Assembly: GCA_930367215.1 (NCBI GenBank)
Contig: OV884059.1
Coordinates: forward strand, 152,022,511-152,086,510
DNA: 64,000 bases
Origin: Pollenia angustigena
Lineage: Eukaryota > Arthropoda > Insecta > Diptera > Polleniidae
Direction of reading: 5' to 3'
Shown: positions 34,501 to 45,200 of the stretch, piece by piece
How positions within the stretch are numbered: the stretch's first letter is position 1
Layout: each line of letters begins with the position of its first letter
The notes under the pieces: generated by a model
Seen by the model: only the letters and a program-made list of their open reading frames with translations
The model's database searches: none
What the model was told of the DNA's origin: nothing
Translations under genes and position numbers: made by a program

Positions 34501-36351
34501 TTATCAAGAATGAAAATTGGGAATGAAGCAAGACGAACAGAATCTTATTAATTTAAAACAACTTGTCTTTTTTCACGCCATCATTTCAAACAAGATTTTA
34601 CTGTTCAATGATCGCTGTAATTCAATTGTTCTCAGATTTTTGAGAAACAGAGCCATTTTGCTCATATCGAATTTTTTTTGTTTAATTGTCGATTTACCGA
34701 TTTCGAACGTCAAATGACTTTCGTACTTAGAGACGTGCAACATCATTGTAGCAAACACTTAGACCGGGCTTCTGAGATGTGGATTAAGTTTAAACTTAGT
34801 TTAACTCGGATTTTACAGGCGACATGTGATTTTTTCATAATTATTATATGATTAAATACCGACACTTAAAGCAAAACTAAGCTGTTCCGACAAAATTTTG
34901 TATACATACTCTTTTCAGATTAACTAAACTAAGTTTAACTGTGATCTCCAAAACCTAGCCTTAGAAGAACTTCTTTGGTACAATATCATTATGTTTACAA
35001 AATGTATCCAATATTGTTAGTTACGAACTGAACCATTTAATGTCTCGAAACAAACTAAACTAATCATTTATGAGTTAGCCTGTATTTATAGTAGTAGTAT
35101 AGTAATAGATTCAAGAACTTTCTAGTTAATTGCAGAACATTCTGTTCGAATTATTTGAAATTGTACAATTAAATCTAAAGCCTACAACACAGTGGAGCAA
35201 AAAACAATTTAAACTAATACGACATAAATTTAAATTTACAACATAACTTATAACTAAAACTATATAAAATTCTAAGATAAATCCAATTACGTAACAATAT
35301 TATATTAAACAATTTTGGCACTTCTCCTGTGCACTTTTCATGTGCGATATATTAAAAAAAAAATTTTTTTTCTATTTTTAGTCTTCTTTTCGAACAATCC
35401 CTAAATCTATTCTCTTTTTGTGGCATTGATTGGATATTTGGTTTCTATGGGCTCCTAGGAAACATTCTACATGGCAACTTACGTATTATAACCTCAAAAC
35501 CATACACTCCCGAAAACATGATCGAAATTATTGAAAAATATAAAGTAAATTGTCTACTCACAACAGCCAATCAAATCTCTAAATGCCTTGACCTCAACAC
35601 AGATTTACTTCAAACATTGAAGTTTGTCTTGATATCTGGTTCTACTTGTTTCAAAGCCAACTTGCAAAAAATACGCAGCACTCTTCCAGATGCAACTGTG
35701 ATAAATATTTATGGAACTTCCGAGTGTGGTGGCATAGCGGCCAATTTTAGTGATTACAAACCCAAATCAGTGGGTCAATTATTCTCAAATATTGAGCTAA
35801 AAATTGTAGACGAAGCCACTGGTCAAAAACTGGGGCCATATAAAATTGGCATCTTGTGCGTGAAAAATAATTTCCACAGCAACGGCATGGGCTATTACGG
35901 TGACGTTGGGGCTTTCTATAAGATCTTGGATGCAGAAGATTTTATTATTACTGGAGACTTGGGTTGTATGGATTCGGAAAATTATCTATATCTGTCGGAT
36001 CGTCGTGAAATTGTTTTGCAGTATCAAAATTTATATTATTCGCCTTATGAATTTGAGGTAATAGTAGCAGAAATTAAAGATGTTCAAGATGTTTGTGTTG
36101 TGGGCATAATGGAGGAGGGCAAAGGTGATGTCCCTGCTGCTGTGGTTGTAAAGTGTAAAAACAGTTCTCTTACTGCGGGAAATATAACGAATTATGTAAA
36201 TTTAAGAAGAAATTCTTTGCATAATTGTTTCGATTATGGGGTGTTTTTTGTAAAGGAAATTCCCAGAAATCACAATGGAAAAGTATTAGTTAAAGATGTA
36301 GTGGAAATGTGCAGAAGTTTTAGGAATAAAGAAAAAAGACTGTCTATTTAA
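28553..36351 (+). CDS. second adenylate-forming enzyme gene, with exon-2 frameshift
   Basis: Four exons: 28553-28895, 28979-29139, 29251-29367, 35382-36351, all with GT-AG introns (83, 111 and 6014 bp). The ANL motifs are in order: ATP loop TSGTTGLPK in the third exon, IYGTSECGG, ITGDLGCMD, DRREI, and the C-terminal lysine in HNGK. The third exon is 117 bp, exactly as in the paralogous exon of the minus-strand gene, and the phases agree. Exon 2 is the problem. Its first frame (AIFYLLSKTKPKVIFCDG...) hits TAA at 29089-29091, while the continuation VIKIEDLLKTENG is in the +1 frame and leads in phase to the next exon. One base too many would explain it. The gene is either a recent pseudogene or carries a sequence error. 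Allowing for that base it would encode about 529 residues. Confidence 0.8.
30536..31387. mobile_element. pogo/Tigger-like element nested in the hAT-like element
   Basis: The inverted ends CAGTACTTTTCGCTTA and TAAGCGAAAAGTACTG are flanked by TA on both sides (30534-30535, 31388-31389). CAG-starting TIRs with a TA target are typical of pogo-like elements. The interior repeats 'cgcttatagtcca' words and carries a reversed RT fragment, but no transposase. Confidence 0.75.
31049..31279 (-). pseudogene. LINE C-terminal fragment (RWLGHVLRM motif)
   Basis: A 76-codon minus-strand frame contains 'IKAQRIRWLGHVLRMND', a motif characteristic of the region after the RT domain in several LINE lineages. It is embedded in the pogo-like element, so it was either captured or inserted. 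Too short to assign a clade. Confidence 0.5.
31674..31745. repeat. 72-bp near-perfect hairpin
   Basis: The arms attgtgtagagagatttatatga and its inverse (tcatataaatttttctacacaat, given here only as a description of pairing) enclose 26 nt. It is probably a tiny MITE in the intron. Confidence 0.5.
32533..34330 (+). mobile_element. second Jockey copy: endonuclease fragment
   Basis: Sequence closely similar to 4390-4830 of the first LINE ('gctaaacataccttctgggg', 'ggccttcc'-free EN core, 'ccagatgtcatcgattttggcgt' cut by a deletion, 'cattgcacagaaaatatt'). It is split by a 1425-bp insertion at 32620-34044 and has a deletion after 'gcgtgg'. It is a short dead fragment in the intron of the enzyme gene. 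Comparison with the first copy gives the pre-insertion sequence. Confidence 0.8.
32620..34044. mobile_element. piggyBac-like non-autonomous element
   Basis: The element begins CCCATTAAGGCCC and ends GGGCCTTAATGGG, and is flanked by TTAA at 32616-32619 and 34045-34048. TTAA target choice and CCC/GGG ends define the piggyBac superfamily. The uninterrupted LINE copy at about 4470 reads 'tttaaatg' at this site, so one TTAA is the original target. Strong subterminal hairpins (gttgcgaaaacgcaac) occur at about 32751-32766 and 34012-34027. There is no transposase. An inverted fragment of the 21.7-kb repeat family lies inside at about 32870-33140. Confidence 0.85.
34331..34560. repeat. uninterrupted copy of the repeat split at 10.2-12.2 kb
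   Basis: It contains in sequence 'taatttttggaaatacaaa', 'gtttcctgatg', 'cctaagcaa.cagtg', 'gcttatcc', 'atttcagtg.atttatcaa' and 'atgggaat'. These words occur on the two sides of the LINE at 10201-12215. Confidence 0.55.
34759..34964. repeat. MITE family A, copy 2 (intron)
   Basis: Inverted ends ('gggcttctgagatgtggatt' and 'gtgatctccaaaacctagcc') and inner pairing ttaagtttaaacttagtttaac match the copy at 16201-16436. It lies in the large intron of the plus-strand gene. Confidence 0.6.
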
Positions 36352-36588
36352 TTTGTTGGAATATAAAAGGTACTTTTTACTCTTAAACCTGATTCAGTCT
36401 ATGCGATAAGTCACACACAAAACAATTTTGAAACATGAAACAAAAGATTTGGTAACAAACGGTGTAAAGACGCTTGAAGGGTGAACAGTGTCACAACAAA
36501 TGTAAAATCAAGCAACACTTTGATGTTAATTTTTTCATTGAATTGTAAATATTTTTTTAATTGAATAGTTAAATTTGATTTTAAGGGG

Positions 36589-36802
36589 CATTTATACGAT
36601 GTCATTTCAGGCATGTCTAACAAGCACGTTTGTTATGTTTGTTGGTGATCGGGTTAGAGACGAAAGTGAAGTTGCTAAACAGACACGTAATGAGTTTTCA
36701 TGCTTGTTAATAGAGTTTTCATGTTTTTTGAATATGTATGTGTATGTTAAATAGACCATTATACATAAAAACAGACATGTCTGAAAATACATCGTATAAA
36801 TG
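36589..36802. repeat. 214-bp MITE
   Basis: The inverted ends catttatacgatgtcatttc and its partner (gaaaatacatcgtataaatg) also pair further in at 'ggcatgtct/agacatgtct'. It lies about 240 bp after the stop codon of the plus-strand enzyme gene. Confidence 0.6.
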
Positions 36803-37293
36803 TAGGCTAAGACTTACACGCCAAATTGTAGCTTGCAGCATAAGTGTTCATACAGAATTGAGTCTTAAACTTCAGGGAAAAATCCTAAAGCCCATAATTA
36901 CAACGTCGGCAGTAACTTTAAATTCTATCTCATTTTGTTGTTTTAATTTTTTATTTTCTTTTGTTTTTTATTTTCTGTTTATAAAATGTATGAAATTTAA
37001 TGAAATGATGGCATAATTTTCAGGAGATTTTATTTCACGACGGATATTTATTTAAAAATGTAAGAAAATATGGCCTCGACGTAGTTCTGATTGAACACTT
37101 AAACGTCACGCCTGAACCAGGGCTGTGAAGTCGGAGTCAAAGTATCCACAAAAACTTGCGACTCCGACTGCAAAATTTTTCGGCAAAAAAACTAACAAAA
37201 TGTTCTAATATTTTCCAAAAGAATTCTTCGTAATTGGCGATGCAATATTTTAAATATCGATTAGAAATTTATACAGAATAATTTTCTTGCTAT

Positions 37294-37402
37294 CAGGCCT
37301 CTCACAGAAATCAATTCCGATCAAAAAAGGTTTCGTTTTATGTGAAGCAAGATACTAAATGACTTCCACTTTCGATCGGATTTGATTTCTGTGATAGGCC
37401 TG
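37294..37402. repeat. 109-bp MITE nested in the hAT-like element
   Basis: The ends caggcctctcacagaaatca and its inverse (tgatttctgtgataggcctg) pair with two mismatches or fewer, and pairing goes on through 'ccgatc/gatcgg'. Noncoding. Confidence 0.65.
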
Positions 37403-37439
37403 TATATCCAACCATTTAGTCTTTGGTCTTAGCACTCTA

Positions 37440-37882
37440 AAAAGGTTCTAAGCTGGTCATTGTTCCGTAAGGGCTTTTACGAGTAAATGGGGCAGTACTA
37501 TACCGGACTTCTGCAGACTATGCGAGGAATTCTGAGGAGCTAGAGACGATTAAGAATGTACTATGCCACTGTCCTAGATTCAGGATATCAGGCAGAAATG
37601 GGTGGGAGATAGAATTCACGACAAACTGGGGTGTAATCCAGTCGATCTACTAGGGCTTGTCAGGGAAATAGGACGGTTGTTTCTGATGAGGGAACTGTAG
37701 AGTACGTTTTTTTTTCTACCCTGGTATCTACTAACTTACTTAAATCTTTCTATCATCTAATTTCTTCTTCACTTCTTTATTCCCTTTTCCTCTATATTGA
37801 AGGCATTCACAGTGGACCGCACTGGTCTCCGAGTGGAAGTGTGCCCTTGGGCGCATAACCATTCTTAACCTAACCTAACCCT
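37440..37882 (+). pseudogene. 3' end of a LINE with aacct-repeat tail
   Basis: Frames give CRLCEEF and then ETIKNVLCHCPRFR, a zinc-finger-like Cys/His module found at the C-terminus of I/R1-type LINE ORF2 proteins. After about 190 bp of 3' UTR it ends in 'cttaacctaacctaaccct' in place of poly(A). It is truncated at the 5' end and frameshifted. Confidence 0.55.
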
Positions 37883-38054
37883 TTAAAAGGTACTGCATTA
37901 AATAAAAGAGTTCAAAGTCAAATAAGGACTATACATTTAGCATCAATGTAAGAGTAGGAGTCGGAGGTGGAGTCAGAGTCGTATTTCAAAAATTTCAGCG
38001 GTTGGAGTCGGAGTTAGAACAATTTTTTAACGACTCCACAGCTCTGGTCTGAAC

Positions 38055-39112
38055 TTATATGTATACGATCTTTCGTCGGAACTCCAAAAAAATACGAATA
38101 TTGTCGTTAAGTCGGACACTGATATATTCAAAAAACTACTTTAAAATAACGTGTTGGTAACATTTTTCAAAAATATTGTTTAAGAACTGAAAAGTTTTAA
38201 AAGTTTTTGAAAATATTGATTGAATCGTGGGCAACCATAAATGATATTATTAGATACGAAAAACACAGATTCAATTATTATATGGTTGCGGCAAAAAATA
38301 GTATGATAAAAGAGAGCATTATATCTTTAAATTTCCTGCCAACATACCGAATGAGTTGTACGAAACCATAACAAATCATATTTTTTCTATGTCTGCATAA
38401 ATTTTCTGAAAACTTAATTTTTTTCCCCCTTTATGGCAAATTTAGTAATCCCTTCTCTAAAATTGTAAAAATTACTTCAAGTAAACAGAGCCAAAAGCAA
38501 ACTACACGATATTCCCATTCCCAACTTTTTGTTGAACGTTGTTGACTGCCACATAATATTACACTACAACAACAACAAAAAATAAACAAAAAAAACTTCC
38601 TGAGTTAGTTGTTTTTCTGGAAATGTTTTAACATTAAAATCCTCTTGTTTATTTTTGTATTCCAAGCCACAGAGCGTAACTTTACATAATAAAATTAAAT
38701 CGTACACAAAGTAAACCAAAAACTTAATTGTGTTTCAATTTTGTTTGCAAGTCTTGCAAATATTTCATGTTTTAGAAAAGGAAATTTAAAAATTTAAATA
38801 TAAAAGAAATAGTTTAATTTTAAACTTTTAAAATACAAAAATTGTTTAAATAATAATTCTTTTTTAGCATTGGAATCATAGACGAAAATTTTACTAAACA
38901 GTTTTTCCACTAAAGCAATTTTTTAGAAAAATTAATTAATTTAATAAGTCCAAAAGTGTTGTTACAAAATATATAATTATTTTGTAAAGTATGTTTCTTA
39001 TGAATTATTGTAGGGTTAACATCACTGTACTGATTGTTTTAGTAAGAATGCACTATGTCTTAAAAGCAAACATTTTGCGGCCAAAAGAACATATGTAAGA
39101 GAAGATAAATAC
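38055..39112. other. AT-rich intergenic DNA, nothing recognised
   Basis: No gene, inverted repeat or known family stands out. Confidence 0.4.
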
Positions 39113-39360
39113 AAAAAGTTAAATTTACTGTTTTAAATTATCGCATGCGATAAAAAATATATTTAAAAATTATTGCATGCGATTAAAAATTATAAAAATA
39201 GTTTTTAGTATAAAAAAAGGTAAATAGAATGATTTATATTTCATAAAAAACGTTAAAACTTCGTGTAAATAGTCGTATTTTCTTTATAATATTTTGTTAA
39301 TGCATGCGATTTTTTTATCGCATGCGACATTTTGAAAAAAAAGGAATTTAACTTTTCATA
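39113..39360. repeat. TIR element with repeated gcatgc palindromes
   Basis: The ends aaaaagttaaattt and its inverse (aatttaacttttcat) enclose four gcatgc palindromes. The best is tatcgcatgcgata (39139-39152); others lie near 39174, 39302 and 39318. Confidence 0.5.
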
Positions 39361-39819
39361 TTAATCTTTACACGCATGCCAAGAGTCCATTTTTTGATTT
39401 TTGTTTTTACCAAATGTATGGCAGGTTTTTTGATAGCAGGCAAAATAATTTTAAAAAAAATTTTTAAATTACCAGGCTTTTGACAACCCTGATAGATGTA
39501 AAAGCACCTAATCTTGACTGTTTTTCTTACAACGATTTTTACGTTTAACATTATTTTGAATAAGTGACATTTCTCAGTGTGTGCTGTGCTTAAAGAAATA
39601 AAAAAATGAAGTTACAGTACTATAAATGTGTTATCAATAAATAAAAGGTGATAGAATGCACGTAGTGGTTATGTGTTATAAGATGTTTTGTGTTCGTTTC
39701 ATGGAGTAGAACTTTGTCTTTTGGAATCTTTTTGGATACAAATTAAAATTGTTCGTTTAGTGTATTGTTTTTCTTTAAAAAAGTGTAGAAGTCATCTGCT
39801 CATATTTGTTCCTCTAAAA

Positions 39820-40590
39820 CATATGGGCATTTCCTGGGGTCAAGAACGTACGTTCGTACGCTTTTGATGTACAAATAATATAGAAAACAAAACTTTTCCT
39901 AGCAATTTTTTTTGCGATTCCATTGCATTTGGGTAGCTCTATGTTTAGTACAAAATATGGATTTCATCGAGTTTAAGTTTTCATAATAAGAGTTATAAAC
40001 GGGTGGTCACGAACGTACGCAAAATAGAAGTCAACTTCGGCGTGAAATGTAAAAATCTGCGTAATGAAACGGAATTTTCAAAAGTGGTTAATTTATTTTA
40101 AAAGTGTTTTAACGTAGGTCTCCATCCAGTATTTACAAAATAAAATAACTCTCTTGGTTTTTATTTAATTGGCTTATGTACCGGTCGCGAACGTACGGAT
40201 CGCGAACGTACGATTTTTCCATATGTTTTTTTTATTATTATCACCATGCATTTAACCATAAATGTCTTCAAATTTCCTTAGCAAAAAAACTTAATACTCC
40301 TTTTACAATTGATTGTAATAGAGAGATTATGAAGAACGAGTGTAAACATGACATATTTTTTGCATGTAAAATAAGTATATAAAAATATCTTTAGAAGTAG
40401 AAAATACAGAAAAATATAAAAGTTTCCAGTTTCCAGCCCAATTTCCTCAAGTAAAACAGCTGAGATATGCTATGAAACCATTATTTTATAAGAACAAAGA
40501 CTTTCTTATAATAATAAACAATAAAAGACGATGATAATCAATACTTTATTTTTTCATCCTGGTAGACCATTCTGGGGAAATGCCCATATG
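39820..40590. mobile_element. TIR element with CGTACG motifs
   Basis: The terminal inverted repeat CATATGGGCATTTCC is perfect at both ends (the right end reads ggaaatgcccatatg), 771 bp apart. Inside, gaacgtacg occurs near 39844 (as a palindromic pair), 40011, 40189 and 40204. No transposase. Confidence 0.6.
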
Positions 40591-40777
40591 CACAATTTTG
40601 TGCGTGTGGTAGAAGTAGCAAAACACGAAGTTAAAACACATCGCACATGTGTCGAATTTTGGATTTAGGATGAAGGGAAACTTCGCAAAAATCGGTAATT
40701 CGACTGATGTTTTGAAATTGAGCCGTCGATTTTAAAAAAGTGTTCGAAAATAAACATTTCATTACACTGGTTTACAG

Positions 40778-41460
40778 CCAAAAAAATACCAAGAACGCCA
40801 CATGCCTAGATAAGTTAATTGGGACCTCCTGAACACGAAAAACGCTGTAATTTTTTTTTGAAAGTACCGTTTTTTAGATAACGGTACTTTTGTGTTTTTC
40901 GGTGTATGGTCCCACTCAAACCCTTGTGGAGCCCGATCGAGATGAATGGCATATCGTTGGAAAGATCATTGCATGCTTTTTCCACCGATATGCTCCAAAT
41001 TTCTATCTGATAAGAAATGGCTGAGTAATGGCACCTCAAAGTTCAAAAAATGTAAATTTTTTACGTTTTTTTCAAAATTTTTCATTTTCATTTCGTTTTT
41101 TTACTACGTTATATTAAATATCTGGAAAGTTTTATTTCTTAACCACATAGTATGTTTAATTACCAACATTTTAAGCGAACTTTGAGGTGCCATAACTCAG
41201 CTATTTCTTATCAGATAGAAATTTGGAGCATATCGGTGGAAAAAGCATGCAATGATCTTTCCAACGATATGCCATTCATCTCGATCGGGCTCTTCGGTTG
41301 GGCTCCACAAGGGTTTGAGTGGGACCATACACCGAAAAACACAAAAGTACCGTTATCTAAAAAACGGTACTTTCAAAAAAAAAAAAAAATTACAGCGTTT
41401 TTCGTATTCAGGAGGTCCCAATTAACTTATGTAGGCATGTGGCGCTCTTGGTATTTTTCC
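40778..41460. mobile_element. foldback element with about 270-bp arms
   Basis: The arms at 40778-41044 and 41177-41460 are nearly identical inverted copies separated by 132 bp. The right arm has a short extra piece (ttcggttgggctc). Each arm holds an inner hairpin (accgtttttt..aacggtac) and 'ccgatatgctcc'. The element could fold into a hairpin of nearly its full length. The minus-strand and plus-strand open frames here encode the same peptide because of the symmetry and are not genes. Confidence 0.8.
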
Positions 41461-42236
41461 AAATTAAAAATTTGTAAAGCAGTGTTATTTAGCGTTCAGC
41501 TCACACAACTCAGAAACGATATTTTTTTTTAATTGATGGTGTAGACGAACACAACTTTTGATACCGTTCGCAACTACTTTCTAGAAAGAGCCGAACATTA
41601 TATAGTGTTCTGTTCTTCGTAAAAAAAAACAGAACAATTGTAGTGATACTGTAGACAAACATTATATTTTAATGTTCTATAATGTTTCTTTTTTATATAG
41701 AAAAAGAAATGAACAAACAAACAATTTTAGCAACGACCGCAGCACGAACAGCTTGTGTGTGTATTGTGTATATGTTTTGTTTGTGTGAAATTATTTTTCT
41801 GGCTTTTTGTTTTTTTGTTGAGTTGGATAAGAACAGTATTATTTTTGTGTTCGAAAGATGACAAACAGGAAAACGTTATTTTTTATTGATTTTCTACACA
41901 ACCACTTTAAGCGTTTGTGTTTCCCACAAATCTACCGAACCGAACACTAAGGAGCGATATTGAGTGTTTATTTTCGAACTTTGTCTTAAAGGTTGGGGTC
42001 ATATGCCCGAAACATAAATCCGTTATTCCAAAATCCCAATTATTAAAATTGCAAACGGGTTTTTTAAACATTTCGACAACAAACAGCTCATTGGCGCCCC
42101 ACTTATGATTTTCTGCACGACAAGTCGGTCGACAAAGCAAGAGAACGATAACGTAATAGTCAAAGATGTCAAAATCAGTCACTTGTGTTGTAACAACACT
42201 GTTGTTGTTGTCGGTAAAAGCATTTTGTTAAAATGT
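41461..42236. other. unique-looking spacer before the satellite
   Basis: AT-rich with opposing 60-90 codon frames at about 41907-42182 that show no motif. A GTT microsatellite (about 42193-42213) lies just before the array begins. Confidence 0.4.
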
Positions 42237-45200
42237 CAATGTATTTTAATATAAAAATTGATTTTCTAAGGATTTTTATATGGAAAACTTTAAATGCGTT
42301 TTTCTTGAAAACTATAAGAGCTAGAGCCAAAATAAGCAAAATCTGGGATCACTTCTATTTTCATATAAAAATTGATTTTCTAAGGATTTTTATATGGAAA
42401 ACTTTATATGCGTTTTTCTTGAAAACTATAAGAGCTAGAGCCAAAATAAGCAAGATCTGGGATCACATCTATTTTCATATAAAAATTGATTTTCTAAGGA
42501 TTTTTATATGGAAAACTTTAAATGCGTTTTTCTTGAAAACTATAAGAGCTAGAGCCAAAATAAGCTAAATCTGGGATCACTTCTATTTTCATATAAAAAT
42601 AGATTTTTTAAGGATTTTTATATGGAAAACTTTAAATGCGTTTTTCTTGAAAACTATAAGAGCTAGAGCCAAAATAAGCAAAATCTGGGATCACTTGTAT
42701 TTTCATATAAAAATTGATTTTCTAAGGATTTTTGTATGGAAAACTTTAAATGCGTTTTTCTTGAAAACTATAAGAGCTAGAGCCAAAATAAGCTAAATCT
42801 GGGATCACTTCTATTTTCATATAAAAATTGATTTTTTAAGGATTTTTATATGGAAAACTTTAAATGCGTTTTTCTTGAAAACTATAAGAGCTAGAGCCAA
42901 AATAAGCAAAATCTGGGATCACTTGTATTTTCATATAAAAATTGATTTTCTAAGGATTTTTGTATGGAAAACTTTAAATGCGTTTTTCTTGAAAACTATA
43001 AGAGCTAGAGCCAAAATAAGCAAAATCTGGGATCACTTGTATTTTCATATAAAAATTGATTTTCTAAGGATTTTTGTATGGAAAACTTTAAATGCGTTTT
43101 TCTTGAAAACTATAAGAGCTAGAGCCAAAATAAGCAAAATCTGGGATCACTTGTATTTTCATATAAAAATTGATTTTCTAAGGATTTTTGTATGGAAAAC
43201 TTTAAATGCGTTTTTCTTGAAAACTATAAGAGCTAGAGCCAAAATAAGCTAAATCTGGGATCACTTGTATTTTCATATAAAAATTGATTTTTTAAGGATT
43301 TTTATATGGAAAACTTTAAATGCGTTTTTCTTGAAAACTATAAGAGCTAGAGCCAAAATAAGCAAAATCTGGGATCACTTGTATTTTCATATAAAAATTG
43401 ATTTTCTAAGGATTTTTGTATGGAAAACTTTAAATGCGTTTTTCTTGAAAACTATAAGAGCTAGAGCCAAAATAAGCAAAATCTGGGATCACTTGTATTT
43501 TCATATAAAAATTGATTTTCTAAGGATTTTTGTATGGAAAACTTTAAATGCGTTTTTCTTGAAAACTATAAGAGCTAGAGCCAAAATAAGCAAAATCTGG
43601 GATCACTTGTATTTTCATATAAAAATTGATTTTCTAAGGATTTTTGTATGGAAAACTTTAAATGCGTTTTTCTTGAAAACTATAAGAGCTAGAGCCAAAA
43701 TAAGCTAAATCTGGGATCACTTCTATTTTCATATAAAAATTGATTTTTTTAAGGATTTTTATATGGAAAACTTTAAATGCGTTTTTCTTGAAAACTATAA
43801 GAGCTAGAGCCAAAATAAGCAAAATCTGGGATCACTTGTATTTTCATATAAAAATTGATTTTCTAAGGATTTTTGTATGGAAAACTTTAAATGCGTTTTT
43901 CTTGAAAACTATAAGAGCTAGAGCCAAAATAAGCTAAATCTGGGATCACTTCTATTTTCATATAAAAATTGATTTTTTAAGGATTTTTATATGGAAAACT
44001 TTAAATGCGTTTTTCTTGAAAACTATAAGAGCTAGAGCCAAAATAAGCAAAATCTGGGATCACTTGTATTTTTCATATAAAAATTGATTTTCTAAGGATT
44101 TTTGTATGGAAAACTTTAAATGCGTTTTTCTTGAAAACTATAAGAGCTAGAGCCAAAATAAGCAAACTCTGGGATCACTTGTATTTTCATATAAAAATTG
44201 ATTTTCTAAGGATTTTTGTATGGAAAACTTTAAATGCGTTTTTCTTGACAACTATAAGAGCTAGAGCCAAAATAAGCAAAATCTGGGATCACTTGTATTT
44301 TCATATAAAAATAGATTTTCTAAGGATTTTTGTATGGAAATCTTTAAATGCGTTTTTCTTAAAAACTATAAGAGCTAGAGCCAAAGTAAGCAAAATCTGG
44401 GATCACTTGTATTTTCATATAAAAATTGATTTTCTAAGGATTTTTGTATGGAAAACTTTAAATGCGTTTTTCTTGAAAACTATAAGAGCTAGAGCTAAAA
44501 TAAGCAAAATCTGGGATCACTTGTATTTTCATATAAAAATTGATTTTCTAAGGATTTTTGTATGGAAAACTTTAAATGCGTTTTTCTTGACAACTATAAG
44601 AGCTAGAGCCAAAATAAGCAAACTCTGGGATCACTTGTATTTTCATATAAAAATTGATTTTCTAAGGATTTTTGTATGGAAAACTTTAAATGCGTTTTTC
44701 TTGAAAACTATAAGAGCTAGAGCTAAAATAAGCAAAATCTGGGATCACTTGTATTTTCATATAAAAATTGATTTTCTAAGGATTTTTGTATGGAAAACTT
44801 TAAATGCGTTTTTCTTGAAAACTATAAGAGCTAGAGCCAAAATAAGCTAAATCTGGGATCACTTGTATTTTCATATAAAAATTGATTTTCTAAGGATTTT
44901 TGTATGGAAAACTTTAAATGCGTTTTTCTTGAAAACTATAAGAGCTAGAGCCAAAATAAGCAAAATCTGGGATCACTTGTATTTCCATATAAAAATTGAT
45001 TTTCTAAGGATTTTTGTATGGAAAACTTTAAATGCGTTTTTCTTGAAAACTATAAGAGCTAGAGCCAAAATAAGCAAAATCTGGGATCACTTGTATTTTC
45101 ATATAAAAATTGATTTTCTAAGGATTTTTGTATGGAAAACTTTAAATGCGTTTTTCTTGAAAACTATAAGAGCTAGAGCCAAACTAAGCAAAATCTGGGA

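Larger units (their letters stand above)
37118..38046. mobile_element. hAT-like element, gactcc-rich, with nested insertions
   Basis: It starts CAGGGCTGTGAAGTC and ends GACTCCACAGCTCTG. The flanking 8-mers gcctgaac (37110-37117) and gtctgaac (38047-38054) differ by one base and fit a hAT target duplication. It contains a 109-bp MITE and a LINE 3' end, so the original element was about 380 bp. Confidence 0.75.

Noticed and set aside
37868..37882. Telomeric repeat tract
   Set aside because: Only about three aacct units are present, directly at the 3' end of a LINE fragment; this is better explained as its tail.
40815..41532. Opposing ORFs of 74 and 126 codons encoding the same peptide
   Set aside because: The peptide identity follows from the inverted arms of the foldback element. 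There is no independent evidence of coding.
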